Assembly (NCBI GenBank): GCA_944393045.1
Contig: CALXYT010000017.1
Coordinates: 1-39,467, forward strand
Length of the DNA: 39,467 nucleotides
Direction: 5' to 3'
Source of the DNA: an uncultured Succinivibrionaceae bacterium
Lineage (GTDB): Bacteria; Pseudomonadota; Gammaproteobacteria; Enterobacterales; Succinivibrionaceae
Positions 8,030-17,262 of the stretch are shown here, in pieces. Every line of letters begins with the position of its first letter. Position 1 is the first letter of the stretch. The position numbers were made by a program, and so were the translations under genes. Under the pieces are notes generated by a model. That model saw nothing but the letters and a program-made list of their open reading frames with translations, did not search any database and had not been told where the DNA came from.

Positions 8030-8038
8030 TGATATAAT
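8030..8038 (+). promoter_or_regulatory. Extended -10 promoter element before nudF
   Basis: TGATATAAT is a perfect extended -10 (TGnTATAAT). No good -35 is seen. It lies about 110 bases before the nudF start. Confidence 0.45.
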
Positions 8039-8149
8039 GTGGCGGGTTGTTCTGAGTTTTAGGATAAAAATTAGCAGTTTACTATACTAAAAACAGCATA
8101 ATTATAATAAATAACATAGTAAAAACATCATTATAAAAACGGATTAGTT

Positions 8150-8785
8150 ATGAACAGTACTACTGATAATATTCTTTCAGGTCTTACTAAGCAAGATTGT
8201 ACTATTATTGAGAAATCACAGCTATATAGCGGTTATTTCAAAATGGAAAGCTATAAGCTTAGATATCGTAAGTTTGATGGCAGTATGTCAAATGAGATAG
8301 TGCGTGAGATTTTTGAAAGAGGTAATGCTGCAGCTATAATTCCTTTTGATCCCAAGACTGAAAGTGTGGTATTAATTGAACAATTTAGAGTTGGTGCAAT
8401 TAACTCACAACATTCTCCTTGGTTATTAGAAATTGCAGCAGGTATTGTTGATAAGGGGGAAGATAGTAAGCATACAGTTGTTCGTGAATTAGCAGAAGAA
8501 ACCGGGCTTACGTGCGATGATTTAACATACGTTAGCACATTTTTAACCTCACCAGGAGGCACTACTGAAGAGATTGCTCTTTATGTAGGTAAAGTTGATG
8601 CCTCTAAGGCGCATGGTAGACACGGGCTTGCAGCTGAGAACGAAGATATCAGAGTTTTTGCAATTCCACTGGATAAAGCGTATCAATTAGTGAAAGATGG
8701 AACTATCTGTAATTCCATTGCTATTATTGCGATACAGTATCTGATGCTTAACCGCAAAGAGCTAGTAGCGAAATGGACAAACTAA
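8150..8785 (+). CDS. nudF: ADP-ribose pyrophosphatase (Nudix)
   Basis: The enzyme hydrolyses ADP-ribose to AMP and ribose-5-phosphate. The 211 residues are near the E. coli length (209) and contain a complete Nudix box, G-x5-E-x7-REx2EExGL, at residues 98-120, with the metal-binding RELAEETGL. The segment FLTSPGGTTEEI after it is typical of ADP-ribose pyrophosphatases. It is the first gene of nudF-cpdA-yqiA-parE, the E. coli order apart from the absence of yqiB between nudF and cpdA. A 129-base gap follows before cpdA, so cpdA may also have its own promoter. Confidence 0.92.
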   Translation: MNSTTDNILSGLTKQDCTIIEKSQLYSGYFKMESYKLRYRKFDGSMSNEIVREIFERGNAAAIIPFDPKTESVVLIEQFRVGAINSQHSPWLLEIAAGIVDKGEDSKHTVVRELAEETGLTCDDLTYVSTFLTSPGGTTEEIALYVGKVDASKAHGRHGLAAENEDIRVFAIPLDKAYQLVKDGTICNSIAIIAIQYLMLNRKELVAKWTN

Positions 8786-8914
8786 TGTGTTATATTTCAA
8801 ATTTTATAAAAAAAGAAAATACTCTTTAATATAAGTGTGGACTCTGTAAGATATTATTTTAAATTTTTTGCATAAAATTCTGAATAGTAAGAGTTATTCC
8901 TGAAAGTTAAATTA

Positions 8915-9748
8915 TTGGAATTTATAGTGGATAGAGTTTCTGTAAAACCTAAACATCAAGATCGTGTGTCAGTATTACAATTAACTGATATGCACTTATT
9001 TGGTAATGATGATGAACGTTTATTAGGGGTAGACACAGCGGCAAGTTTTCAGGCGGTTCTTGATGCAATTATGCAAGAGGGGCGTGACATTGATATAGTG
9101 CTTGCCACTGGTGATTTATCGCAAGATTATTCATATGATTCGTATAAGCGTTTTGCTAAGATGATTAAGCAACTTCAAAAACCAGTATTCTGGCTTCCTG
9201 GCAATCATGATGATGGACCACTAATGCGCAGAATAATGCCGGATTTTGGGGTAAGTATTGCACGTAATATTATTTGTGGTAAATGGCAGTTTATTATGCT
9301 TAATACGCAAGTATATAGTGTACCTCATGGCTGGATATTACCAAATGAACTTGATTATACTAAGCAATGTATCGATGATAATCCAGACCTTTATACAGTG
9401 GTTTGTTTGCATCATAATACCTTCCCGGTTAACAGTGCTTGGCTTGATCAGCATGAATTAAAGAATAAAGAAGAATTACTTGGTTTGGTTTATCAGAAAA
9501 AGAATGTTAAATTGATTCTTTGCGGTCATGTCCATCAGGAACATGATTTTACTCGTGATGGGATTCGTTACATTTCATCACCATCAACGAGTATTCAATT
9601 TGAGCCATTAAGTTTTAATTTTGGGCTCGATGCAGCAGGTCCTGGCTGGCGCTATTTAACTTTGGATAATTCAGGCCTTATTGAAACAGAAGTTCATCGC
9701 ATAGATTTTGAGAGATTTGTTCCTGATTTTGCAGTAGGTGGTTATTAA
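8915..9748 (+). CDS. cpdA: 3',5'-cyclic-AMP phosphodiesterase
   Basis: This cytoplasmic metallophosphoesterase degrades cAMP and so tunes the CRP regulon. Metal-binding motifs appear in order: LTDMH, ATGDLSQD, LPGNHDD, LHHN and CGHVHQE. The C-terminus (APGWR-like PGWRYLTL, EVHRIDFERFVPD, ending GY) matches E. coli CpdA (275 residues). The start is uncertain: TTG at 8915 gives 277 residues, while GTG at 8927 gives 273 and has a GGAA five to six bases upstream. It is followed directly by yqiA with no gap. Confidence 0.93.
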   Translation: MEFIVDRVSVKPKHQDRVSVLQLTDMHLFGNDDERLLGVDTAASFQAVLDAIMQEGRDIDIVLATGDLSQDYSYDSYKRFAKMIKQLQKPVFWLPGNHDDGPLMRRIMPDFGVSIARNIICGKWQFIMLNTQVYSVPHGWILPNELDYTKQCIDDNPDLYTVVCLHHNTFPVNSAWLDQHELKNKEELLGLVYQKKNVKLILCGHVHQEHDFTRDGIRYISSPSTSIQFEPLSFNFGLDAAGPGWRYLTLDNSGLIETEVHRIDFERFVPDFAVGGY

Positions 9749-10327
9749 GTGCATACTATTTTTTATATTCATGGTTTTTTATCTTCTAAAAATGCACTTA
9801 AGTCGCTTGAAACCAAAGAGTATTTAGAAAAATGTAAACCTGATATTGCCTTTAGCAGTATAGATTTACCAGCATATCCTGATAAGGCATATGTTCTTGC
9901 CGAGGAGCATTTAATAAAGTTACTTAATGAATCCTCTAAGGTTTCCTTGATAGGAAGCTCTTTAGGGGGGTTTTTTAGTATGTGCCTTGCCTCAAAATAT
10001 AACCTAAAGGCAGCACTAATTAACCCTTGTGTTAATCCCTGGGATTTAATTCCTAAATTACTTGGTCATCAGGTAAATCCTTTTACAGGTGAAGAGGTTG
10101 ATATCACCACCTCCAGCATTCCTGTCTTAAAAGAGATTTATCAGAGTGTAACTCTTAAGAAAGAGAATTTAGCTCTTTATCTACAAAGGGGTGATGAGGT
10201 CTTAGATTATAAAGTTGCATATAAATTATTAGCAGAGGCTGCTGTTGTTCATCTTGAAAATGGTGGGAATCATCATTACGAGCATTTTGCAACTTTGTTA
10301 CCTCAAATAGTTACGTTTTTTGAGTAA
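9749..10327 (+). CDS. yqiA: YqiA-family esterase (alpha/beta hydrolase)
   Basis: This is a small cytoplasmic esterase of unknown physiological substrate. The 192 residues show the N-terminal strand FYIHGFLSS, the nucleophile elbow GSSLGG, NPCVNP and the C-terminal His in GGNHHYEHF, all features of E. coli YqiA (193 residues). The GTG start abuts the cpdA stop codon, and AGGTGG about eight bases before it serves as the ribosome binding site. Its position between cpdA and parE is the same as in E. coli. Confidence 0.9.
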   Translation: MHTIFYIHGFLSSKNALKSLETKEYLEKCKPDIAFSSIDLPAYPDKAYVLAEEHLIKLLNESSKVSLIGSSLGGFFSMCLASKYNLKAALINPCVNPWDLIPKLLGHQVNPFTGEEVDITTSSIPVLKEIYQSVTLKKENLALYLQRGDEVLDYKVAYKLLAEAAVVHLENGGNHHYEHFATLLPQIVTFFE

Positions 10328-10619
10328 TAAGAATAGCAAGTACCCATTTTTCTGCAATATTTTATAATGTAAAGTGACTTGCTATTTTTAGTATACTTTG
10401 ATACAAGTATATTCTGTTTAACGTAAATGGTTCAATTTTCAGCGTTTTGGTTAAAATTATGCATGCTAACCGAAAAATATGCATTTTTTTACTTGTAAAA
10501 ACGTTTTCTAAAGTAAAATAATAGTAACTACAAGCTAGTATTAAGTAAGAATAAACAAATACTCAAAGCTTTATCATTTTTTTGATAATTTGCTTTTATC
10601 TTATTATGTGGAAGTAGTA

Positions 10620-12530
10620 ATGGCATTAAAAGAGAATAACTATAATGGCGATTCGATAGAGGTTCTAGAAGGTTTAGAGCCTGTGAGAAGAAGACCAGGT
10701 ATGTATACCGATACTACCAGACCGAATCATCTCGGTATGGAGGTAATCGATAATAGTGTCGATGAGGCACTAGCTGGTTTTGCCACAAAAATCGAGGTAA
10801 CCTTATATGAGGATCAGTCTCTTGAGGTGGCAGATAACGGTCGAGGAATGCCTGTTGGTATGCACTCGGTCGAAAAAGTACCAGCAATTGAATTGATTTT
10901 TGGAAAACTTCACGCAGGTGGCAAGTTTTCTAATAAAAATTACACTTATTCAGGTGGCCTTCATGGGGTAGGGGTAAGTGTAGTAAATGCACTTTCTGAA
11001 AAACTTGAGGTTTTTGTTAAGCGTGATGGCAAAATCTGGCATATGGCATATGCTGGTGGTAATAAGATTAAAGAACTTACCGAAGTAGGTGAGGTAGGTA
11101 AGCGTAATACTGGTACAACTATTCGCTTTTGGCCTGATCCAAAATATTTTGATAGCCCAAAATTTAGTGCTAAATCTCTTATCAACTTACTTAAGGCTAA
11201 GGCTATACTATGCCCAGGTCTTACTATAACATTTGATGATAAAGTTCATGGTGAGTCTTATAACTGGAGCTTTACTGGCGATTTAAAAAATTATTTAATG
11301 GAGCTTCTTACCGATAAGATTATTGCTCCACAAGAGCCTTATGCAGGACAAATAAAGCTTGACAATAGCGAGGTTGATTGGGCTGTTGCCTGGGGAACGG
11401 AAGAAGGCTTAGGGGTAAGTGAGTCTTACGTTAATCTTATTCCTACTCCATTAGGAGGAACTCATGTTAATGGTTTGCGTCAGGCATTAACTGATGCTAT
11501 TCGTGAGTTTTGTAAAATCCAAAACTTATTACCCAAAAATGTAACATTAATTCCTGATGATATTTGGGAAAGATGCGGGTATGTGTTATCAGTTAAAATT
11601 CCTGATCCTCAGTTTTCAGGACAGACTAAAGAGAAACTCTCCTCTCGAGATTGCTCAAATTTAGTTGCCAATGCCGTTAAGGATAATTTTAGTTTATGGC
11701 TTAATGCCAATATTGAAGCTGGTAAAGCAATTGCAGAGATTTGTATCAATCAGGCAAGTAGCCGCTTAAAGACTGCTAAAACGGTAACACGTAAAAAAGC
11801 TGTGGCAGGTCCAACTTTGCCAGGAAAACTTAAAGATTGTACTACCTCTGATCCTATGCGTGGGGAATTATTCTTGGTAGAAGGTGATTCAGCAGGTGGT
11901 AGTGCTAATAGTGCACGTAACAAAGAATATCAGGCAGTATTACCATTAAGAGGTAAGATTTTAAATACTTGGGAAAAAGAAACTCAGGAGCTTTTTGAGT
12001 CGCAGACTATTAATGATATTTCAGTTGCTATTGGGCTTGATCCAGATTGCGAGGATTTATCACAGATTCGTTATGGAAAGATTTGTATTTTAGCGGATGC
12101 TGATTCTGATGGTTTACATATCGGTACCTTGATTTGTGCCTTATTTACCAAGCATTTTAGAAAAGTAGTTGAGGCTGGTCATTTATATGTTGCCATGCCA
12201 CCACTATATCGTATTGATTGTGGGCATGATAAGTATTATGCGCTTGATGAAGAGGAGCGAGATAATATAGTTCATCGCATAGAAAGAACTAATAAACGCC
12301 ATGCTGCTATTGAGGTAACACGCTTTAAAGGTCTAGGTGAAATGAATCCGGATCAGTTAAAGGAAACTACGTTAAATCCAGCTACTAGACGTTTAGTGCA
12401 ATTAACATTGGCTAAAGAGAATGAAGAAAATGTTATGTCGCTTATGGATATGCTCTTATCTAAAAAGCGTGCTGCTGACCGCCGTTCTTGGCTTGAGGTC
12501 AAAGGTAATTTAGCTGATATTGAGGACTAG
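10620..12530 (+). CDS. parE: DNA topoisomerase IV subunit B
   Basis: This is the ATPase subunit of topoisomerase IV, which unlinks daughter chromosomes together with ParC (not in this window). The 636 residues contain the GHKL ATP-binding motifs EVIDNSVDEALAG, DNGRGMP and GGLHGVGVSVVNALS, the transducer domain, and the TOPRIM motifs EGDSAGGSA and ADADSDGLH. The end MLLSKKRAADRRSWL matches E. coli ParE (630). The ATG at 10620 is chosen because GGAAG lies just before it and the next residues align with ParE; a TTG at 10590 would add ten unconserved residues. It is followed 14 bases later by flhB, so a housekeeping gene leads directly into a flagellar operon. Confidence 0.96.
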   Translation: MALKENNYNGDSIEVLEGLEPVRRRPGMYTDTTRPNHLGMEVIDNSVDEALAGFATKIEVTLYEDQSLEVADNGRGMPVGMHSVEKVPAIELIFGKLHAGGKFSNKNYTYSGGLHGVGVSVVNALSEKLEVFVKRDGKIWHMAYAGGNKIKELTEVGEVGKRNTGTTIRFWPDPKYFDSPKFSAKSLINLLKAKAILCPGLTITFDDKVHGESYNWSFTGDLKNYLMELLTDKIIAPQEPYAGQIKLDNSEVDWAVAWGTEEGLGVSESYVNLIPTPLGGTHVNGLRQALTDAIREFCKIQNLLPKNVTLIPDDIWERCGYVLSVKIPDPQFSGQTKEKLSSRDCSNLVANAVKDNFSLWLNANIEAGKAIAEICINQASSRLKTAKTVTRKKAVAGPTLPGKLKDCTTSDPMRGELFLVEGDSAGGSANSARNKEYQAVLPLRGKILNTWEKETQELFESQTINDISVAIGLDPDCEDLSQIRYGKICILADADSDGLHIGTLICALFTKHFRKVVEAGHLYVAMPPLYRIDCGHDKYYALDEEERDNIVHRIERTNKRHAAIEVTRFKGLGEMNPDQLKETTLNPATRRLVQLTLAKENEENVMSLMDMLLSKKRAADRRSWLEVKGNLADIED

Positions 12531-12544
12531 CTAAGGAGTAAGAG

Positions 12545-13675
12545 ATGGCTGAGTCTGACGGTCAAGAGAAAACGGAGCAACCGACCGGAAAAAGGTTAGA
12601 GGACTCGAGAAAGAAGGGCCAGGTTGCACGCTCAAAAGAACTTGGTACCTTCGCAGTATTATTAAGCGGTATATGCGGCTTATGGCTTGTTTCTAATTGG
12701 CTATATGAGGCGCTTTTAAAGGTAATTAAGCGCTGCTTTTTAATTAAAAGAGCAGAGATTTACGATGTATCTTTTATGGAAAAGATTTTAATAGAATCTT
12801 TTTATACCGTGTCATTTCCACTTATCGCCATGTTTGCTGTGGTATTTGTTTGCGCCTTTGTGGGTAATATCTTAGTTGGAGGTATGAATTTTAGCCAAGA
12901 GGCGATGATGCCCAAATTTAGTAAACTTAGTCCATTAAGTGGTGTTAAGCGTGTTTTTAGTGTCAATAGCGTAGTGGAACTTATTAAGGGGATTTTAAAA
13001 GTCCTCTTAATAGGTTCTTTTTGTTATTTTTTAATATCGGGACGTATTGAAAGCATTTTAGCCTTGTCAACCATGAACATAACTTACGCTATGAAAGAGG
13101 CTATTGATATAATGTTCTGGACATTACTATTTATTATTTGTGCCATGATTCCTATTGCTCTTATTGATGCTCCTTTTCAGCTTTGGCATTATAAAGAGCA
13201 GTTAAAGATGACTAAGCAAGAAGTTAAAGAGGAATTTAAAAACCAGGAAGGAAACCCTCAGGTTAAATCACAAATTAGGCATATGATGTATCAGTTAATC
13301 AATAGAAGAATGATGCAAAAAGTACCTGAGGCAGATGTAGTAGTTACCAATCCTACGCATTATGCTGTTGCCTTAAAGTATGATGTTGATGGCACGCAAG
13401 CTCCTACGGTAGTAGCTAAAGGGGTAGATGAAATAGCTTTTAAGATTAGGGAGATAGCACTTGAATCGGGAGTGTATATCTTAGAGGCGCCACCACTTGC
13501 GCGTTCGTTATATTATACCACTGATTTTGATGAAGAGATTCCTCGTGGGCTTTTTCAGGCGGTCGCGCAGGTACTTGCATATGTTTATCAGATGAAGCAG
13601 TTTAAAAAGGGTAAAGCTCCAAAACCTCATGATTTAAATAAAGATTTACCAATACCTGAGGATATGCGTTATTAA
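12545..13675 (+). CDS. flhB: Flagellar export switch protein FlhB
   Basis: This inner-membrane part of the flagellar type III export gate switches secretion from hook to filament substrates. The 376 residues begin with the typical DGQEKTEQPTGKRLEDSRKK, have four membrane helices (about 28-50, 85-110, 145-165, 182-205) and the cytoplasmic self-cleavage site Asn269-Pro270-Thr271-His272, at the same number as in E. coli. Start ATG has AAGGAG upstream. In most polar flagellates flhB is followed by flhA; here an L-lactate dehydrogenase gene lies between them. Confidence 0.97.
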   Translation: MAESDGQEKTEQPTGKRLEDSRKKGQVARSKELGTFAVLLSGICGLWLVSNWLYEALLKVIKRCFLIKRAEIYDVSFMEKILIESFYTVSFPLIAMFAVVFVCAFVGNILVGGMNFSQEAMMPKFSKLSPLSGVKRVFSVNSVVELIKGILKVLLIGSFCYFLISGRIESILALSTMNITYAMKEAIDIMFWTLLFIICAMIPIALIDAPFQLWHYKEQLKMTKQEVKEEFKNQEGNPQVKSQIRHMMYQLINRRMMQKVPEADVVVTNPTHYAVALKYDVDGTQAPTVVAKGVDEIAFKIREIALESGVYILEAPPLARSLYYTTDFDEEIPRGLFQAVAQVLAYVYQMKQFKKGKAPKPHDLNKDLPIPEDMRY

Positions 13676-13678
13676 GCA

Positions 13679-13720
13679 GGTAGTAAGTAAGGTAAGGTAA
13701 GTAGCAGGATCGGTAAGTTA
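13679..13720. repeat. Short degenerate GGTAA/AAGTA repeat after flhB
   Basis: Several copies of GGTAA or GTAAG follow each other within about 40 bases just after the flhB stop. It may be slippage-prone. No terminator hairpin is seen between flhB and ldh. Confidence 0.4.
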
Positions 13721-13886
13721 GTTGATATTTGGCATTAATTAAAAAAAAACTATAAAAATAACTGCTTATGCTAAAAAATGAGAAAAAATCTAACTAAATT
13801 TTTATAAAAACTTGGTATATTGCTAATAGAGTATTGTTATTATAAACAAGTTATGGTTATAAAAATTTGAGGATAAGGTGATTAAG

Positions 13887-14819
13887 ATGAATACTAGAAA
13901 GTGCGTGGTTATAGGTTGTGGCAGTGTTGGGGCAACTTGTGCTTATACTCTTATGGATTCAGGGCTTTTTAATAGCATTGTGCTTATTGATGCTAATGAG
14001 CCTAAAGCGCAAGGTGAGGCGCTTGATATTGCGCAAGGCGTACCTTTTGCAAAACCTGTAAATGTAGTAAGTGGTTCTTATGAAGATATTGAAGATGCTA
14101 TGCTTATTGTTATTACTGCAGGAGCCAATCAATTACCAGGGGAAACACGCTTGGATTTAATTGAAAAAAATACTGCTATCTTTAAAAAAATTATTCCTCA
14201 AGTGGTAGCTCATAATAACCATGCGATTTTACTTATCGTAGCCAATCCTGTTGATGTGCTTACTAATGTTGCCTTAAAGCTTTCAGGATTCCCAAGAAGT
14301 AGAGTATTTGGTTCAGGTACAGTACTTGATACTGCACGCCTAAAATCAATTTTGGGGTCAGAGCTTCATGTAGATAGCCGTAATATTCATACCTTTATAG
14401 TAGGTGAGCATGGTGATTCGGAATTAGCACTATGGAGTAGAACGTATATTTCAGGGTTATCGATTGATGAATATTGTAAGCAAATGAATATTGCCATTGA
14501 TAAAGATAAACTTTATCAGCATGTTCGTGATAGTGCTTATGAAATTATTAAAAGAAAAGGCGTAACAAATTACGCTATTGCTATGGCGGTAAAGCGTATT
14601 GCAAGTTCTATTGTCCATGATGAAAATTCCGTATTGCCAATTTCTTCTTTAGTAGAAGGTCAGTATGGTATTGATGGCGTATGCATGGGGCTACCAACCA
14701 TTGTAGGGATTGGAGGAGCTGGTAAAACTTTAGAGCTTTCTATTTCAGAAGATGAACTTAAAAAGCTTAAAGATAGCGCTAAAACTTTAAAAGAAACTTT
14801 TGAGCAAACTGGCTTATAA
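13887..14819 (+). CDS. ldh: L-lactate dehydrogenase
   Basis: The enzyme reduces pyruvate to L-lactate with NADH, a fermentation end step. The product has the Rossmann motif GCGSVGATCAYTL near the N-terminus, NQLPGETRLDL (Gln and Arg of the substrate loop; malate dehydrogenases have Arg where the Gln is), VANPVD, DTARLKSILG and the catalytic His in GEHGDSE. These choose lactate over malate dehydrogenase. ATG at 13887 (310 residues) has AAGG eight bases upstream; a GTG at 13878 is possible but its spacing is short. The style of the protein recalls NAD-dependent lactate dehydrogenases of Firmicutes. It has its own terminator and sits alone between flhB and flhA. Confidence 0.9.
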   Translation: MNTRKCVVIGCGSVGATCAYTLMDSGLFNSIVLIDANEPKAQGEALDIAQGVPFAKPVNVVSGSYEDIEDAMLIVITAGANQLPGETRLDLIEKNTAIFKKIIPQVVAHNNHAILLIVANPVDVLTNVALKLSGFPRSRVFGSGTVLDTARLKSILGSELHVDSRNIHTFIVGEHGDSELALWSRTYISGLSIDEYCKQMNIAIDKDKLYQHVRDSAYEIIKRKGVTNYAIAMAVKRIASSIVHDENSVLPISSLVEGQYGIDGVCMGLPTIVGIGGAGKTLELSISEDELKKLKDSAKTLKETFEQTGL

Positions 14820-14850
14820 TAACTTTTGCGCTTTATAAGGAATTAAGATT

Positions 14851-14891
14851 AAGTCAAATTTAAGTTATAAAAACTTAGGTTTGGCTTTTTT
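14851..14891 (+). terminator. Intrinsic terminator after ldh
   Basis: Two stacked arms pair: AAGTCAAA with TTTGGCTT (one G-U) and TAAGT with ACTTA, closing a TATAAAA loop and followed by a T-run. This isolates ldh from flhA. Confidence 0.8.
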
Positions 14892-15169
14892 AGTTATAAG
14901 TTTGGGAATTTTGGCGCAATGGTGTAAAAATTTTGACGCTTCTTGCCAAAAAATTGTCATGTTTCTTTTTGAAAAAAACTTTTATTAAAGAAAGTTTTTT
15001 GTTTTTTTATTAGTGAAAATACAAAGAAAAAAGTTTCAGATATTAGCAATTTTTAGGAAAAACGTTATTGATTTTATGTTTTTGGTCAAATTCTTGCTTG
15101 CTATAATAGTTAATAAAGCGCTATATGTTTTATAATTTTAGTAGATCTTAAGATTGAGCAAAATGATTT
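14892..15169. other. Region upstream of flhA
   Basis: AT-rich DNA of 278 bases between the ldh terminator and flhA. Apart from the sigma54 site described separately, nothing gene-like is seen. TTTTAGTAGATCT at 15136-15148 is shared with the glgC upstream region. Confidence 0.4.
15083..15098 (+). promoter_or_regulatory. Sigma54 promoter for flhA-flhF-flhG-fliA
   Basis: TGG at 15083-15085 and TTGCT at 15094-15098 give the GG-N10-GC spacing required by sigma54. The start point would be near 15110, about 60 bases before flhA. It fits control by the sigma54 activator FlrA/FleQ encoded at 34147. A TATAAT at 15102-15107 overlaps but has no matching -35. Confidence 0.55.
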
Positions 15170-17254
15170 ATGATTTTTATAGAGCTATTTAATAGATTAA
15201 AGAGTTTACCATTAAAAAGTGTAGGTACGCCATTACTGGTTTTAATATGTCTAGGCATGGTGATGTTGCCTATGCCTGCGTTTTTGCTCGATATTCTTTT
15301 CACTTTTAATATTGCTTTATCGATGATTGTGCTTTTTGTGACGGTTTATGCAAAAAGACCAATGGATTTTGCTTCCTTCCCTTCAGTGCTACTTATTGCC
15401 ACGCTTTTACGTTTAGCTTTAAACGTAGCCTCAACTCGTGTGATTTTAATTAATGGTCATGGCGGCTCGGCGGCAGCTGGTCACGTTATCGAAAGTTTTG
15501 GTAATGTGGTTATGGGGGGTAACTTTGTTGTAGGTCTAATAGTTTTTATTATCTTAGTTATTATAAACTTTGTGGTAGTAACTAAGGGGGCTGGCCGAAT
15601 TTCAGAGGTAAGTGCTCGTTTTACCCTTGATGCTATGCCTGGTAAACAGATGTCTATTGATGCTGATTTAAATGCAGGTCTTATCACGCAAGATCAGGCC
15701 AAAGCTCGCCGTGCCGAGGTTACGCAAGAAGCTGACTTTTATGGCGCCATGGACGGTGCTAGTAAGTTTGTAAAAGGCGATGCGATAGCCGGTATTTTAA
15801 TCTTGTTTATTAACGTTATAGGTGGCATGATTGTAGGTATTGTCCAGCATGATTTAGCCTTTGCTGATGCGACCGATATTTATACTAAACTTACAGTAGG
15901 TGATGGTCTGGTAGCGCAGATTCCATCATTATTACTTTCTGTTGCAACTGCCATAATCGTTACTCGACAAAATGCTGAGCAGGATATGGGAAAGGTGGTA
16001 CTTGCCCAAATCTTTAAAGATCCACGCTCACTTATTGTAGCAGCCTCAATTTTAGGGGTTATTGGTTTAACTCCTGGAATGCCTCATTTAGCATTTTTAT
16101 TTTTAGCTGCTGCTTGTGGTGGTCTTGCCTGGTGGCTTGATAAGTTAAGTAAAAAAGCTAAAGCACCAACAGAGGAGCAGGTACAAACCACTCCTCCACC
16201 TTCCCCTGAAAAGAGAGAGTTATCTTGGGATGATGTAACAGGTGTTGATGTTATTGGTCTTGAGGTTGGGTATCGCCTTATTCCTATGGTTGATAAAAAC
16301 CAAAATGGTGAGCTTATCGGCAGAGTTAAAGGTGTACGTAAAAAACTTTCCCAAGAGCTTGGTTTCTTAATTCCACAAGTACATATTCGAGATAACCTTG
16401 ACCTTTCTCCTAATGGATATCGTATCACACTTATGGGGGTAAGTTTTGGGGAGGCGGAAGTATTCCCTGATAAAGATATGGCAATCAATCCTGGTAGAGT
16501 ATTTGGGGATTTAAAAGGCGCTCATACTAAAGATCCTGCTTTTGGGTTAGATGCTGTTTGGATTGCCAAAGCTGATACTGAGCAGGCCTTAGGTTATGGT
16601 TATACCGTAGTAGATTCAGCCACAGTTATTGCTACCCATTTAAGTCAGATTCTATCACAGCAAGCAGCCTCACTTCTTGGTCAGGAAGAAGTGCAGAATA
16701 TGCTTGATAAGGTATCGCAAACACAACCAAAACTTGTGGAGAACTTGGTGCCAGGGGTAATGAATCTTGGAGCTATTTGTAAGGTATTACAAAATTTACT
16801 TTATGATGGTGTTCCAGTACGAGATATGCGTACTATTTTACAAACCTTAACGGAATATGCACCTAAGAGTCAGGATCCTGAGGTACTTACTGCCGCTTGC
16901 CGTATTGGGTTAAGACGACTAATTATTCAGGATATTGTAGGTGGGGCTAATGTAATACCTGTCATAACTTTATCACGTGACCTGGAATCGATTTTGCATA
17001 AGTCCTTACAATCAGGTGGAGCTGACGGAGCCGGGATAGAACCTGGTTTAGCAGAAAGAATGCAAAAGTCCTTAATGGAAATTGCTAATAAGTTAGAACT
17101 TGATGGAGAGCCTGCAATATTATTAACCTCAGGATTATTACGCAATACCTTAGCTAGATTTGTGAAAAACACTATTCCAGGCTTAAGAGTCTTGTCTTAC
17201 CAGGAAATACCCGATGATAAACAAATTAAGATAGTTAGTGCCGTAGGTCAGTAG
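15170..17254 (+). CDS. flhA: Flagellar export gate protein FlhA
   Basis: This is the large export-gate protein that engages chaperone-substrate complexes and couples the proton motive force to flagellar protein export. The 694 residues match the family length (about 690-700). The N-terminal half has eight membrane helices with the conserved cytoplasmic FHIPEP-family loop (GRISEVSARFTLDAMPGKQM, about 145-165). The C-terminal half is the soluble docking domain, joined by a charged, proline-rich linker (about 325-350). It heads flhA-flhF-flhG-fliA, with 8-12 base gaps, behind a sigma54-type promoter. Confidence 0.97.
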   Translation: MIFIELFNRLKSLPLKSVGTPLLVLICLGMVMLPMPAFLLDILFTFNIALSMIVLFVTVYAKRPMDFASFPSVLLIATLLRLALNVASTRVILINGHGGSAAAGHVIESFGNVVMGGNFVVGLIVFIILVIINFVVVTKGAGRISEVSARFTLDAMPGKQMSIDADLNAGLITQDQAKARRAEVTQEADFYGAMDGASKFVKGDAIAGILILFINVIGGMIVGIVQHDLAFADATDIYTKLTVGDGLVAQIPSLLLSVATAIIVTRQNAEQDMGKVVLAQIFKDPRSLIVAASILGVIGLTPGMPHLAFLFLAAACGGLAWWLDKLSKKAKAPTEEQVQTTPPPSPEKRELSWDDVTGVDVIGLEVGYRLIPMVDKNQNGELIGRVKGVRKKLSQELGFLIPQVHIRDNLDLSPNGYRITLMGVSFGEAEVFPDKDMAINPGRVFGDLKGAHTKDPAFGLDAVWIAKADTEQALGYGYTVVDSATVIATHLSQILSQQAASLLGQEEVQNMLDKVSQTQPKLVENLVPGVMNLGAICKVLQNLLYDGVPVRDMRTILQTLTEYAPKSQDPEVLTAACRIGLRRLIIQDIVGGANVIPVITLSRDLESILHKSLQSGGADGAGIEPGLAERMQKSLMEIANKLELDGEPAILLTSGLLRNTLARFVKNTIPGLRVLSYQEIPDDKQIKIVSAVGQ

Positions 17255-17262
17255 AGGATGTA

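Noticed and set aside
7851-8090. 79-codon plus-strand ORF between the dihydroorotase gene and nudF
   Set aside because: It overlaps the dihydroorotase start, has no ribosome site or recognisable domain, and its start region is the strong ribosome site of the opposite gene.
13887-14819. Malate dehydrogenase
   Set aside because: The substrate loop NQLPGETRLDL has the lactate-type Gln instead of the malate-type Arg.
15136-15148. TTTTAGTAGATCT shared by the upstream regions of glgC and flhA as a common operator
   Set aside because: Only two copies noticed, not symmetric, and the two genes have no common function; chance is likely in AT-rich DNA.
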